This document shows, one piece after another, positions 33,441-46,430 of a DNA stretch of 64,000 nt. The notes below the pieces were generated by a model. The model saw nothing but the letters and a program-made list of their open reading frames with translations, was not told where the DNA came from and did no database searches. How positions within the stretch are numbered: the stretch's first letter is position 1; every line of letters begins with the position of its first letter. A program made the position numbers and the translations under genes. The DNA comes from Canis aureus (lineage: Eukaryota; Chordata; Mammalia; Carnivora; Canidae): the NCBI RefSeq assembly GCF_053574225.1, contig NC_135615.1, forward strand, positions 68,167,020 through 68,231,019, in the 5' to 3' direction.

Positions 33441-36400
33441 CAGGAAAAAAACCTGAAATGGGAAATTACTGTAGTAACAATTACAAATCCACTTTAATCC
33501 TATTGAACACTTTTAAAATTTCCCCATCTCTCTTATATCCTATCAACACTACACACACACTGAGACAAACAAACAAAATTCAAGTCTCAAATTTCAAAGC
33601 ATGTATTAGGGAATGAGGGACAAATTTTTATGTTTGGGAAATATTTTTATTTGGTTGACAAAAATAGAACAAAATTGCTATTTTAAAATATTTGGAGACT
33701 GAACTGGAAAAGAACTCAAGAGATCATCTATACCAACCATTTCTAGGTGTGTCCTGGAAAGACTTCTGGCATCTATTCTAAATTATTTAAAATGATGTAA
33801 GCACTACAAGGCCCTATTTTTCTAACAGTAACAGACCTGAATCCTCTCCAGGATCTGTAAATTCCACTTAGATTATAGCACCACAACTTATACGCAATAC
33901 TGGAAAATATATCTGTACCATAGATGATGATGATTTGTTTCTTTCTGTAACACACCATACCAAGATACCTCTTAAGTAACACTGTAATACAGTCTGAATT
34001 ATATGTAAAGTATCACAAAGGAAGGACAAATTACCATTTGAGATATGAGGAGAGTTTTTAGGAATGTGAACATTTCAAGAGACCCAGCATGGGGACACAG
34101 AATGGCAGCAATGGTCAGACAATGAGTCTGATGACTGGATTGGTGCTCTAAAGAACAATCTTTTTGCAACAACTTAACATTTTATCTATTAAAAAAACAG
34201 ATTAACATTGTGTCCAGATATCATGGCATGTACATGGTTGGCTTAAGAGACACTAAATCTTTTATGAGACACTACCAGCAAAATTTAAAAATGAGGTACA
34301 ATAAGCTTTCTTTCATCAGGAAAAGCTGAGTGTCAGAGTGGGGTAAGGAGATGGGAGATTATCTAAAGGAAAATAGTTTCCTGATTCTTGTACAAAATCA
34401 TTTGATAACGTTATGAAAATTAAATGTAATTGCAATTGACAGGCAAGGTAAGACATGAGCCACCTGTGTCTACTAAGTACTTGCCATGTATTAGGCCAAA
34501 TTAAAATGGACTTTCAGTGTAAAATACATACCAATTTTGAAGACAGCAAAAATTAAAAAATACCTCCTTAATAATCATTTATATTTATTACATGTTGAAA
34601 TAAAGATGTTCTAAGTATATTTATTGCATTAAATAAAATACATTATAAAAACTAATTTCAACTGCTGTTTTTAATGTAGCTATTGGAAATTTTAAATTAC
34701 CACTTATTTAAATAAGTGGCTCACATTGTATTTCTATTAAACAAATCAACTATGGAGTTTGGAAAAAACATATATGCTTTCCCAGCCTGCCTTCTTAGCT
34801 GGAAGTACCTTATATAAGGCATAAGCAGGAGTCTGCTGAGGACTTTTGGGAAAGCTGATAAAAAAAAAAAAAAAAAGGCTACTTATGATAAAAAGTAGCT
34901 AACACAACACTTCTATCAACCATCCCCCTTCTTTTTGCCATTATACCAGTAATTAGAGCAGCCATTTTGAGATCAACAGAAACTGACAAGACCACGCAGC
35001 CGGCTATCTCCAGGTATCATATTTATGAGAAAAACTAAGCACCTTTTCATTTACACCACTATAGTAATTCCCAACAGATATATAGGATGAATTAGTATGA
35101 CATTTCATAATGAACTATAATTTTAAAAAGGCAAGGATGAAAGATAAATATTATTAATAAGACAAGATTTATTAAATACAACAATCCTAAATTTATCTGA
35201 TGACAGTCATATATGCAACAAAAATTACAAAAGCATTTCTATATAATTACTTGGGAATTCTAATTTAGTTTTCTAAAAATTCAAAGATACTATTTTGGAT
35301 GGACATAAGTAAAAATTCACTGCTTAATTGTGAAATCAGTAAAGTGACAAAAAAATCTCAAGGCAATAGCTAAATTCTAACAATTCTTCATAAAATAGGT
35401 ACATTCAGCAAAAAATCATCTATTAACAGCTTTACTGTTATAAAAGAAACATAATGTCCAAGGGAACAAGGGGTGCCACAACAGTCATCAAAACACACAA
35501 CAGGCGTTTGCTATACATTTGAGAATGAGTGGAGAGTAAGCACTTAGTTGCATATTTCTGACAGAGGGTACAGAATCTCAGACAGCCATTAAATGTGTTA
35601 TTATATAGACGTTCCAATGCAACAAAACAGTTGTAGAATATCGAAGGTTTTTAAAAAAAATACAGGTAAAAATACATTAGGACTGCTGGGTCAATTGATT
35701 TTATAGAATGACTACACTGAAAGATAAAAGGCAGTTGGGGAAAAAGGGTATAAATAGAAAGTTACATCAAAAATACAGTGGGAATTCAGCTCACAGAACT
35801 CAGAAAATCTAGTCATCCATAAAACCAATAAGAATACTGACAAAAATGAACAAAATCAGCTTTTTTAGGAATCTAGAAATTAAAAAAGAGCTTGCAACAA
35901 TGCAAAGAACATTTAATCAAGATAAAAGGACTGAAATCTCAGTTGAGTGAGCCTTGAAATGTATTAAATTGTCCTATTCCTCCTGCATCTCCCATTTTGT
36001 TGTAGCCTAGGCCACACAATCAGCCATGAAAACCAGCAGACTAACAGCCACCAGAAAGGACAGAGGGGTTTAGAACTCCCCCAAATCACCACCTCAGTGA
36101 ATTGTCACTATTTTAACTGTTTGGCAGCTTCTTAAAAACTAGCACAAAGCTTATGTTTAAATGACCTGACTCAGAGCTTTCACAACATGCATAGCTTTTT
36201 CCCTAGGCATATAACAAAAACAATCAGTGGGAACTACTGAGCACTACAGCTGCCTGAAACAATTTTTTCTTAATAGACAGAAAATGATATACACGTAGGA
36301 GGATTTGAAAATCTCCAAAATATTCCTGGAAAGATAGGAGGCAATGCACATTTATAGGGTATGCCTATAACCAAAGAAGCCCTGAGACGTAATTAATATC

Positions 36401-36526
36401 ATTGAGGCTCTGCAAAGGAGAAAATAAAGGCTAAAGGAGATATACTGCCAGTGAAAGTTTTCATGCTATGCCCCAAAACACACAGAAGGCCTTGGGAAAA
36501 AGCTAAGAGACTTATTTGTTCAAAGC
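33441..36526. other. 3 kb of intron with no confidently recognised repeat
   Basis: The longest stretch here without a clear young repeat. It includes an 18-base A run at 34859-34876. The segment 35860-36480 has the mixed composition of a degraded L1 5' region but could not be matched. No splice-flanked open segment was seen on either strand. Confidence 0.4.
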
Positions 36527-36713
36527 TTTTTTTTTTTTTTGAAGATTTTTATTTATTCATGAGAGACACACAGAGAGAGAGACATAGAGACATAAGCAGA
36601 GGGAGAAGCAGGCTCCATGCAAGGAGCCCGATATGAAACTTGATCCCAAGACTGCAGGATCATGCCCTGAGCTGAAGGCAGGCACTTAACCACTGAGCCA
36701 CCCAGGCATCCCC
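36527..36713 (-). repeat. SINEC (CAN-SINE)
   Basis: Reverse SINE starting with a T run and 'gaagatttttatttattcat', ending 'gccacccaggcatccc'. Followed by another T run at 36720-36730. Confidence 0.92.
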
Positions 36714-36776
36714 TCTCCTCTTTTTTTTTTAAAAAGAAATTACTCTCTTGCCTTTGGAGACATGTCTGGCAAGAAG

Positions 36777-37395
36777 TTCCTCAAGAAGTTAAAAATAGAG
36801 CTACCCTACAACCCTGCAATTGAACTACACAAATGTAGTGATCGAAGGGGCACTTGTACCTTAATGTTGAAAACAGCAAAGTCCACAATAGCCAACCTGT
36901 GGAAAGAGCAAAGATGTCCACTGACAGATGAATAGATAAAGAAGATGTGGTATATCTATACAAAGAATATTACTCAGCCATCAGAAAGGATGAATACTTA
37001 TCATTTATATCGATGTGGATGGAACTAGAGGGTATTATGCTGAGTGAAATAAGTCAATTAGAGAAAGACAATTATCATACAGTTTGCTCATATGTGGAAT
37101 ATAAGAAACAGTGCAGAAGATCATAGGGGAAGGGTGAGAAAACTGCATGGGAAGTTATCAGAAAGGGAGAAAAACCATGAGAGACTCTTAACTATAGGAA
37201 AGAAACAGAGTTGCTAGAGGGCATGTAGGTGGGAGGATGATGTAATTGGGTGATGAGCATTCAAGGAGGGTACATGATGTGATGAGCACTGGGTATTACA
37301 CACAACTAATCAATTATTGAACGCTACATCTGAAACTAAGGATGTGCTATATGTTGGCTAATTGAATTTAAATTTTAAAAAATCTTAAAAATATA
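36777..37395 (+). mobile_element. Carnivore LINE-1 3' end, sense
   Basis: End of ORF2 ('aagatgtccactgacagatg', 'aagaatattactcagccatc', 'gtggatggaactagagggta') and 3' UTR ('tgatgagcactgggtattac', 'ttgaatttaaattttaaaa'). The 3' UTR wording is the carnivore L1 type. Runs antisense to PHKB. Non-coding. Confidence 0.88.
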
Positions 37396-37479
37396 TGTAG
37401 AATTAAATTAAATGTTAACAATATTATATAAAGCTAAAACATGCTAAGGGTCTTAAATGGTCGAGAAAAGAGTCAAAAT

Positions 37480-38990
37480 ACAGAGTAGACCCTAATAAGT
37501 TGAAGATACTATGATTTCTACAGTTAACACTAAATAATAGAATAACAGAAGGCCTAATGAGTTTATGAAAGGAGGGATGTTACAGTAACAAATGTTTAAT
37601 CAATCCAAAAGAATGTAAGAAAGGAGAAAAAAATACAAAGAACAGATGGAATCAACAACAAGCAGAAATATAAAAGACAAACCAAGATACATTAAAATTT
37701 ACATTAAATTGTAAATGAACTAAGTACTCCAATTAAAAGGAAAAGATTGCAGACTAGATTTTAAAAACAGCAATAATTATATGATACAAAAGATACAGTA
37801 TACAAATACTAATCAAAAGAAATTTGTCTAGTTAAAAAAAAAGAAACTTGTTTAGTTAGAAAAGGAGATTGTAAGAAAAATTTTATGAGTTGAAATGGGA
37901 CATTGGGAACATTAAAAATTATAACTTTAAATCACATGTCTATATACACATATAGACACATAAATCAAAAAGTTACAGAATTAAATGAAGAAAAAATTCA
38001 ATCATAGATACTGAATGAATATAACAGAAAATTGCACAACATGGAACGCCTGGGTGGCTAGGCGGTTAAGCATCTGCCTTGGCTCAGGGTGTGATCCTGG
38101 AGTCCTGGGATCAAGTCCCACATCAGGCTCCTTGTATGGAGACTGCTTCTCCCTCTACTTATGTCTCTGCCTCTCTTTCTTTGTGTCTCTCATGAATAAA
38201 TAAATAAAATCTTAAAAAAAAAAAAAAGAAAATTGCACAATACATATAAGGTATAAATAACATATCTGATTAACACAGTGTACCTAATTAACATAAAGAA
38301 CATTGAAGCCAAGAGTATTTCTGTCATGTTTCTATGAAATACCAATCAATAACAACCAAAATCTGGGTTATAAGCAAATCTCAACAAATTTTAAAGGATT
38401 GGAACTGTATAGAATATGTTTTCTGACCACTGCAGATTTAAACCAGAAGTCATATTAAAAAGACAGAAAATCTTCAAATGTTTGGAAATTAAGAAATACA
38501 TTTTTAAACACCTCGCTGGTAAAAGAAAATATAATGGTGACTGGAAAATATTTTTATTGAATGATAATAAAATTGTAACATAAACTTTTAGAATGAAGCT
38601 AAGCAGGGAATAGTTAAAGCCCTAAATGTGTACATTAGGCAGAAAAAAACCCCTAAAATTCAATGATTGAAGCTTCTATATAAAGAAAGAATTTGAAAAG
38701 GGATAAATTAGACATAAAGAAAGTAGAACAAAAGAAATAAAGGTTCAGTAGAAATGAATTAAGCAAAAAAATATGCAGTAGAGAAACTCAAAAAGACTGA
38801 AAACTGGTTTTTTTATTTTTTATTTTTTGAAAATTGGTTCTTTAAAAATAAAACTGAAAAACTACAAGCAAGATCAATCAGAAAAGAGAGATGTCACAAA
38901 TTATCAAAATGAGGAACAGAAAATAGTACATCATTACAGAACCAACAGTTGTCAAAATGATGAGGATTTTGTAAAAATAATGCTGCAATA
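37480..38990 (+). mobile_element. Old LINE-1 ORF2 5' part, sense
   Basis: Degraded ORF2 endonuclease to RT-start text: 'atactaatcaaaagaaattt', 'tgttttctgaccactgcaga', 'tggaaattaagaaatacatt', 'acaagcaagatcaatcagaa'. Broken by a SINE at 38044 and many substitutions. It is a different, older element from the L1 end just before it. Confidence 0.7.
38044..38228 (+). repeat. SINEC (CAN-SINE), in L1
   Basis: 'gaacgcctgggtggctaggc' head, tail 'aaataaataaaatctt' with an A run. Target-site duplication 'agaaaattgcacaa' on both sides. Confidence 0.94.
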
Positions 38991-40000
38991 AAAAAAGATA
39001 GTAACAGAAAAAAATGCTCTTAAGTGTTCATTACATAGTAGAAATAATACATAATCTCATATAAAGTAATAATCATTTGGTGAAAAAGATATAAAGCTAC
39101 AAAAACTTTAGGGACTGCTCTCAAATATTTCAAAATTCCTAAATCATTATTTTGCATTACATAATTAATGTTAAAAATGTTAACATTAAGTATTTTGTTT
39201 TAAAGTTTGCAAGAAATGGAACATGATTTACATGTTCCCTAGACAAATTGGATTATTACTAAGCATAGTTGAACTTATTCATTTAGATATAAATGTAAAA
39301 TCCATTTTTAAGATAGAAGTTTGAATTAGTAAAATTGTTGTTGGTTCCAAAGTATTCAAATTCATACCCTCCACCCCCAAATGGCAGATACAGTCTTTTG
39401 TGTGCAAGCAGTTGTGTAATACACTTGGCCTCTCTCTTGCTCCTTCCCTCACTACTTCCCAGGAGAAGAGGAGGAACTTAATTGGATTGAGTTTGAAAAG
39501 ACATATTGGTATGTATAGGGCAGCCCCCTTCCTATTAAGGCTCAGCTTTTGAGAAACACCTGATCTGCTCTGGTCCTCAAACTTGAAATTATATCTTAGG
39601 GAGCTCTACCTTGCCTCCTTAAAGCTCTGTTTGTGACTGAGGGTAACTTTGCCTAAATCTGGAGCTCACAAAGGCAAAGCTCATTTGCTGTAGACATATG
39701 TTTCACTCTCTGTTACGAATTTTATCAGAAAGAAAGGTGATATGCTGGTCTCCTATCTGCTTTATTCTTATTTTCTTATGAGTTGGTCCAGCACTTTGGT
39801 GGATAAGAGTAGTGTTTTAATTGAGCTCTTTCAAACCCCAAATGAATAAGCATATTTTGCTCCTTATATCAATTTCAGTCTTCCAAGAAGGGAAGGATTT
39901 CTCCCCTATCTGCAGACATGACAGACCTAAGACAAAGGCAATAAGTTAAATTTTATAAAACTGTTACACATGATTCTTGTGTTCAAAGGAAGTCAGGTTG
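38991..40000. other. Intronic sequence, nothing certain
   Basis: The part 39360-39850 is less AT-rich than its surroundings and might be an old LTR, but no family was recognised. Confidence 0.35.
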
Positions 40001-40190
40001 GGCGCCTGGGTGGCTCCGTGGGTTAAGCGTCTGCCTTCAGCTCAGGTCATGATCCTTAGAGTTCCAGGATGGTGTCCAGCATCAGGATTCCTGCTCAGCA
40101 GGAGTCTGCTTCTCCCTCTGCCCTCACCCTACTTGTTCTCTCTCTCTCTCTCTTGCTCAAATAAATAAATAAAATCTTTAAAAAAGCAAA
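40001..40190 (+). repeat. SINEC, older subtype
   Basis: 'gggcgcctgggtggctccgt' head, 'aggagtctgcttctccctct', 'caaataaataaataaaatct' tail. Target-site duplication 'gaagtcaggttg' / 'gcaagtcaggttg'. Confidence 0.93.
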
Positions 40191-40737
40191 GCAAGTCAGG
40201 TTGATTAAATTGCTCCCTTTGAAGCAAAAACAAAAAAAACAAAAAAAACAAAAAAAACAAAAGTGGTCATATATTTCTTTTTATTTTTATATTTTTATCT
40301 ACATATATATGTAAGTGTACATTATATACACACATATATTTAATATATGAATGATTTTATTCAAATAATCCCTACTGTGGCATAATAAAAAATATATTTA
40401 TAGATCTATATTTGGTCTTTAAAAAAAGGACATTATGAAAAAATTTATTTTGACATGCATGAGGATTTAGACTGAGAGAAAATTTTCTTGTAAAATACAA
40501 TTCACTGCAACTAAAAAAACCCCACAATAATGGGTCAGTAATAAGTGGGAGTTGAAATTAGTAAAATGAGTACTTAATCATACTTGGAACTTTCTATTCC
40601 TTCAAATCACCATATGAATTAAGAACTGTGATTTAACATCTGAGTTTTCTTAAAATATATGCTGAATAAAGGTCAAAGAAACAAAGTAAGGAAAAGTTAT
40701 ACTTGATTTTAATAATGGGCTTTAAAGAAAATTTCTT
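40191..40737. other. Intronic sequence with A-rich simple repeat
   Basis: (A7-8 C)n at about 40228-40260 and AT-rich text around 40280-40350 ('tacatatatatgtaagtgta'). Nothing else was recognised. Confidence 0.5.
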
Positions 40738-41052
40738 ATTTAAATTAAATTAATTAACATATACTGTGTTATTAGTTTCAGAGGTAGAGCTCCGTTGATT
40801 CTATATATAATACCCAGGGCTCATTACATCACATGCCCTCCTTACTGTCCATCACCCAGTTATCCCATTCCCACCCTCTCTCCTCCAGCAACCCTCAGTT
40901 TGTTTCCTATGGTTAAGAGTCTCTAATGGTTTGTCTCCCTCTCTGATAATGTCTTGTTTTATTTTTCCCTCCTTTCCTCTATGCTCCTGTTTTGTTTCTT
41001 AAATTCCACATATGAGTGAAATCCTATAATTGTCTTTCTCTGACTGACTTAT
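40738..41052 (-). mobile_element. Carnivore LINE-1 3' end, antisense, strongly 5'-truncated
   Basis: 'taattaacatatactgtgtt' at the left, then 'cccagggctcattacatcac', 'cagcaaccctcagtttgttt' and 'ttgtctttctctgactgact'. This is the reverse of a carnivore L1 3' UTR, only about 315 bp long. Confidence 0.88.
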
Positions 41053-41613
41053 GTGTAGTTAAGTAAACTGGCATCACCAGATTTTAGTGATGCCACTAAC
41101 AACACCTATGAAGTTCATAAGATGCCTGACACCTCAGAAAAAGAGGACCTAAGAAGAAATAAAAGCATCTGGAAAACTAGGCTGCATCACAGCAAACATG
41201 ACATAGTTTTATTTTCTCATTTGATGTTCACAACTGAACTCTCATTTGAGTTCATTTGGAGTACTTACAAATCTCTAACATTTCTCATACATAAGGGACT
41301 ATCATTTTCAATTTTCACATATAATTTTCCCATTTGGGTTGGAATAAACAAAAAATGATAATATATACTCTGATTTGTTAGCAACTATTACTCTTGCTCA
41401 TTAATTTAATACAAAGAGCTCTAAATATTCTAGCATCTAAAATAGTTTTTATCACTTACATATAAGCTATAAATTCCTGTAATTAAGATGAATAATACAT
41501 GATGAAATATTCTTTTGTAGATAGGCACAACAAGGAATAATTTATTAAGCCACAGTTGTGGTTTACTGTGCCCAAACTGTTAATACAAACAAGGTTTTTT
41601 TTTCCCTAACCAG
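41053..41613. other. Intronic sequence, nothing recognised
   Basis: The open frame 41122-41358 was examined and lacks splice signals and any recognisable domain. Confidence 0.4.
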
Positions 41614-42003
41614 ATGTTGCACTGAACACCTGCTTTGCTGAGACTTGGAAATCTGGTACCTGCTAGGAAGAAGGTGTTTACGTGACCAGAACCCAATAAA
41701 CACCTTGGGCACTAACTTCCTAATAAGTTTTCATGGTAGAGACAACATTTCACACATGTTGTCATAATTGAACGCTGGAGGAATGAAGCATGTTCTGTAT
41801 GACTACAGCAGGAAAGGACTACTGGCAGCTTGCATCTGTTTTGTTCTAGGCTTTGTTTCATGTGCCTTTTCCTTTGGCTGAGTTTGCTTTCTATTCTTTC
41901 ACTGTAATAAATCTTATCCATGACTCTGACAACATGCCAGGTCCTGTGAGTTCTCCCAGAGAAACATCAAACCTTAGGGATGGCCTTTGGAACCCCTGAG
42001 ACA
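41614..42003 (+). mobile_element. ERVL-type solo LTR (LTR16/LTR33-like)
   Basis: Starts near 'tgttgcactgaacacctgct'; has 'tttcctttggctgagtttgc' and 'cactgtaataaatcttatcc' (polyadenylation signal) and ends 'ggcctttggaacccctgaga' + 'ca'. This 3' end is characteristic of mammalian ERVL LTRs. The exact family is from memory and uncertain. Start boundary uncertain. Confidence 0.7.
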
Positions 42004-42007
42004 GTAC

Positions 42008-42320
42008 CCCTCATTTATTTTATTTATTTATTTTTTTTGGAATTTAATAAATTTATTTTTTATTGGTGTTCAATTTACCAACATACAGAATAACCCCCAG
42101 TGCCCGTTACCCATTCACCCCACACCCTGCCCTCCTCCCCTTCCACCACCCCTAGTTCGTTTCCCAGAGTTAGGAGTCTTTATGTTCTGTCTTCCTTTCT
42201 GATATTTCCCACACATTTCTTCTCCCTTCCCTTATATTCCCTTTCACTATTATTTATATTCCCCAAATGAATGAGAACATATAATGTTTGTCCTTCTCCG
42301 ATTGACTTACTTCACTCAGC
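42008..42320 (-). mobile_element. Young canine LINE-1 (L1_Cf-like) 3' stub, antisense
   Basis: T-rich start, 'ggtgttcaatttaccaacat', 'cccctagttcgtttcccaga', 'ctttctgatatttcccacac' and 'cccaaatgaatgagaacata'. The wording agrees closely with the young canine L1 3' UTR as recalled, so this is a recent, heavily 5'-truncated insertion. It lies within a few bases of the end of the ERVL LTR. Confidence 0.9.
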
Positions 42321-44306
42321 TATTTGCCGAGAGAAGTATTTTTAAGTGACATTGACGTAAAATTTCAAAAGAGGGCTAAGAATCTACAATCCAATATAAT
42401 TGACTATAATTGACTTGGTTCAAAGAGGTCATGCATTGACTCCTTCTAAGCAACATCTCAAATTATTATTATCCTTCTAGATATAAAAGCATTCCCAAAT
42501 CCTTAAAATTGTTTTTTGTTAAACGGTTTTTGACATAAATTTCAAGAGTTAGAAACACAAGGCCAACCTTCAATCACATAAAGTCATATAATGGAAATTA
42601 ATTAGAATGGTTCTTAGAATTTTTTTTTCATTTAAAGTCACAAACCCATGTGTCTATTTCACTTCTTCCTTTTGAACTCTTAATCTACTTTGCCCCTTTT
42701 CATATTCAGCTGACATTCCTGCTTTCCATTTCATCATGATAATAGTAGCAATCAAAAGAGAACTTCCACATCTACCAAACTCTAGATTTACCAACATTCC
42801 AGGTTTTTCACCAATTAATGCTTATTTCTACTCATATTTTAAGATTGTAAGAAGAGTATCTGAGGTCAGTTTTTTTTATAAAATGATGTAACACTATGAC
42901 TTGTGATCCATCATTAAATAACACCAAAATTAGTCATGTAACAGCATGACACTGGAGAAAGGACCTTAGAAATCATACAGTTTGTCTACCTCCATGTGTA
43001 AGGACATACAATTAATAGATTTTAATACCTCAACTAAAAATAAAAGCAAATCCAAAATATAGGAAGGGAAGACAATATTTTAGCTTTGTATATCTTCACT
43101 TTCAAAGTACTCTTTAAAACATAAAGTTGTGGGGTCACCAAAGTCGAAAATAAAATCCCTTCTTTATTAAAGAATTGTAAGTCTTTTTATATGATGAGGC
43201 TTTCAACAAAAAGAAAGAATAATTATCTAAAACACAAAGCAAAAACTAATTTGTTACACAAATTTGTGGGATGTGTGGGGTTCTTTTATTTTAAATAAAG
43301 TAAGTTTCTATGGATCCATTTCTGATTGATTTCTTTCCTATTTCTTTTAATCTACCCTTAGGAAATTTATTTATGGCATGGAACATAACATAGAATGCCA
43401 TGCAGTACTAGTTCTTTACTTTGCCTCCCTCCAACAGATGTGAGTTACCTCCATTAATAGAGAAGGGGTCAGATTTAGGTAAACTTTATACTTAGGTGAT
43501 ATATATATATGTGTATATAAATATATATATATATATACACACACTTAGGTGATATATTACATATTTATATTTATATTTATAAGATATATATAAACTTCTA
43601 TTAAAATATGTAACTTTAATATTTCTCTCCAGATAAAGAAGAGAAAGCAAGTAAGAGTGCCAGGAAAGAAATAAAAAGTTTGCCTATTTTACAGTTTTCA
43701 TTTTTAATAAAAATCCAATATTGTAAATGTGCACAGCAATACTTCTATAGACACCAATTTAGCCCAGGTAACCACAAAATATGACACTTGTGTAGGTAAT
43801 GAAAAACATTAGAAAATGAGCATCCATTACTATTCCTGCCTTTAAGAAATATATTCCCCAGCAAGGCCCATGAGCTCAAACACTGGCACTCAATATTTTC
43901 ACAGCATCTTAGAAGGGATACCTGTAAGACAATGGCCTTCTCCTAAAGGAAATACAATGTGGATACAAAGTTTATAAAAACAAGAGAATCAGTAAAGATA
44001 TGATGATTAGCTGTTAAATTAAGGAAAATAATTTATTGAAAAAATAAACCAAAGTTGCTGACAATATAATATGTATATTATGTGTGTGTGTTGTGTATGT
44101 AAGCTCTCTATTCTCCAATCCTAAAAAGATAAGGATTTGGGCAAATGAAATATTCACCAGTAAATAGAGAAAGAAATGAGTGGTATTCCCACTTCCTTCC
44201 CAGGTCCTTGGGTTGCCCAGAGATATAATGTGGTTGGGAATGAAGAAAAGAGACAGGACTATGAAACTTCCCATTCAGGGTATAAGGTACAATTAAAAAA
44301 TGAAAT
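42321..44306. other. Intronic sequence with a TA-rich microsatellite
   Basis: About 2 kb with no repeat family confidently recognised. (TA)n/(TATG)n tracts occupy 43500-43590. 'aaaggaccttagaaatcata' near 42960 hints at an old MIR/L3 piece. Confidence 0.45.
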
Positions 44307-44522
44307 GGGGATCCCTGGGTGGCGCAGCGGTTTGGCGCCTGCCTTTGGCCCAGGGCGCAATCCTGGAGACCCGGGATCGAATCCCACGTCGGGCTCCCGA
44401 TGCATGGAGCCTGCTTCTCCCTCTGCCTGTGTCTCTGCCTCTCTCTCTCTCTCTCTGTGTGACTATCATAAATAAATAAAAATTAAAAACATATATATAT
44501 ATATATTAAAAAAATACTTTAT
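44307..44522 (+). repeat. SINEC_Cf-like young CAN-SINE with (TA)n in its tail
   Basis: Head 'ggggatccctgggtggcgca', 'gcctttggcccagggcgcaa', end 'gtgactatcataaataaata'. The A tail carries a (TA)n tract at about 44490-44506. Flanked by 'aaaaaatgaaatgg' on both sides. Confidence 0.94.
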
Positions 44523-45116
44523 AAAAAAAAATGAAATGGTCCCAAGTCATACTATCTTTCAAAGGATTCGTTTCTCTGAAATATCTAGATAAAAGGAATT
44601 TCATTCCCTGAAAGATTTTATGCAGGCCCAATTACTGCTTCTCTACATAATTCTTGACACAGTATATAAAAAATCAAGGAAAAAGACAGTAAGCCCCAAT
44701 AACACATTTTATTATTCTAGGATTTTAAGTGTATATATTAAAGGCCTATTGAAATTAGCTACATAAAAATATCGTATCTACCAAATAAAAACTTCTAAGG
44801 GTAAGGAAAAAACATCAACAAGAAAAAAAAAAAGAAAATAAGGTTAAGAAGAAGATACTAAATATGCTCAAGTAGATTCAAATCATATTAAAAAAGATAG
44901 AAAGGTTAAAGGTGTATCATATTTTTGAAAACTGTCAATTGACAACTGAAGATTTAAAATTAACTATGGTAGATACTGAAAAAGCAAAAAATAAAATGTG
45001 AAAAATGAAAATAAAATACCAAACAAAACAATGCTACCACTAACCAGGGTAATTTCACCACTGCCATCAGTAAGGTTAATGGAAAGTCACTTGGAACCAT
45101 CAATGTTAGCTGTCAC
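44523..45116. other. Intronic sequence, nothing recognised
   Basis: No family or exon recognised. Confidence 0.4.
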
Positions 45117-45304
45117 TTTTTTTTTTTTAAGATTTTATTTATTTATTCATGAGAGACACAGAGAGAGAGAGAGAGGCAGAGACACAGACAGAGAGAGAGA
45201 AGCAGGCTCTACTCAAGGAGCCTGATGTGGGACTTGAACCCAGGAATCAGGATCATGCCCTGAGCCGAAGGCAGGTGCTCAACTGCTGAGCCACCAGGCA
45301 TCCC
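45117..45304 (-). repeat. SINEC (CAN-SINE)
   Basis: Reverse SINE ending 'gccaccaggcatccc'. Target-site duplication 'agctgtcact' / 'agctgttgct'. Confidence 0.93.
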
Positions 45305-45625
45305 AGCTGTTGCTTAATATAATGGTAATCATACTATGTTGTGCTGGATACATGTCTCAGTGCTTTGGAGTTTCTAAGAGAAGCTAAGTGGGCTGGTTTT
45401 GGGAGCCTTCCTCTACTAGGTCAGAGGATGTTTTGTGTTTCAGGATGCTGCTTAAGGGAAAACCCTTCTCTAACCAAAATCTTTGAATACCACTATTTCA
45501 CAATATTATAAAAACAGAACTTTTTGGATGAAATAAAAACGTAGTTCTTTGAAGAATCACAAAACATTAGTGAGTATTAATAATTTCTTCTTTACTGTTT
45601 ATCTGTACAACTAAATAGACTTCAC

Positions 45626-46013
45626 CTGGGCACCTGCCTGGGTGGCTCAGTCAGTTAAGCATCTGCCTTCAGCTCAGGTCATGATTCCTGGGTCCTGGAA
45701 TTAAGCCCTACAGCAGTCTCCCTGCTCAGCAAGAAGTCCACCTTTTCCTCTCCCTCTGCCCCTCCTCCCACTTGTATGTGCCCCCTCTCAAATAAATAAA
45801 AAAGTCTTTTTTTTTTTAAGATTTTATTTATTTATTCATGAGAGACACAGAGAGAGAGGCAGAGACACAGGCAGAGGGAGAAGTAGATTCCATGCAGGGA
45901 GCCCGATGTGGGACTCAATTCCGGGACTCCAGGATCACGCCCTGGGCTGAAGGCAGCGCTAAACCACTGAGCCACTGGGCTGCCCAAATAAAAAAATCTT
46001 AAAAATAAATGAA
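45626..46013 (+). repeat. SINEC, older subtype, split by a younger SINE
   Basis: Outer element: 'tgcctgggtggctcagtcag' head, 'gctcagcaagaagtccacct' middle and 'caaataaataaaaaagtc', resuming after 45985 with 'aaataaaaaaatctt' and a long (AAAT)n tail. Outer target-site duplication 'aaatagacttcac' / 'aaatagactttac'. Confidence 0.9.
45806..45985 (-). repeat. SINEC nested in another SINE
   Basis: Reverse SINE inserted in the A-rich tail of the outer element. The inner target-site duplication is 'aaataaaaaagtctt' / 'aaataaaaaaatctt'. The inner copy is of the younger 'gagagacacagagagagagg' type, consistent with the nesting order. Confidence 0.94.
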
Positions 46014-46430
46014 TAAATAAATAAATAGACTTTACTTACTATTAAAAAAGCAATAACTGGAAGGATGTAAGAGACTATAAACTACTGGAGGACAGGACTA
46101 TATATACTAATATCATACTGCAGTCCAGTGATGATTTGGGTGTTAATTACATGATACATTTGTTCTCCCTGTACAGATCACAGGAAAGAAATAATAACAA
46201 GCATACGTAGCACATCTATTCTGATGAAGTCTCACTGTACCAGTGCAATAATAAAAACTTTTGCTTTCACTGTGGCATACCTGAAAATGTGTCAGCATGT
46301 GTGTCTGTGTGTCTTTTCAAGCATTAGTACCTATGAAATGAATGCTTCTCATCTTTGGGATATAAATTCTTTTCAAGTTTCAAAAACATCAAGAACCTTA
46401 CTGAGGTCTCACAATAAAAATAACATGATA

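Noticed and set aside
41122..41358. 78-codon open frame in otherwise unassigned sequence
   Set aside because: No acceptor or donor fits the frame, composition is AT-rich and non-protein-like, and no domain was recognised.
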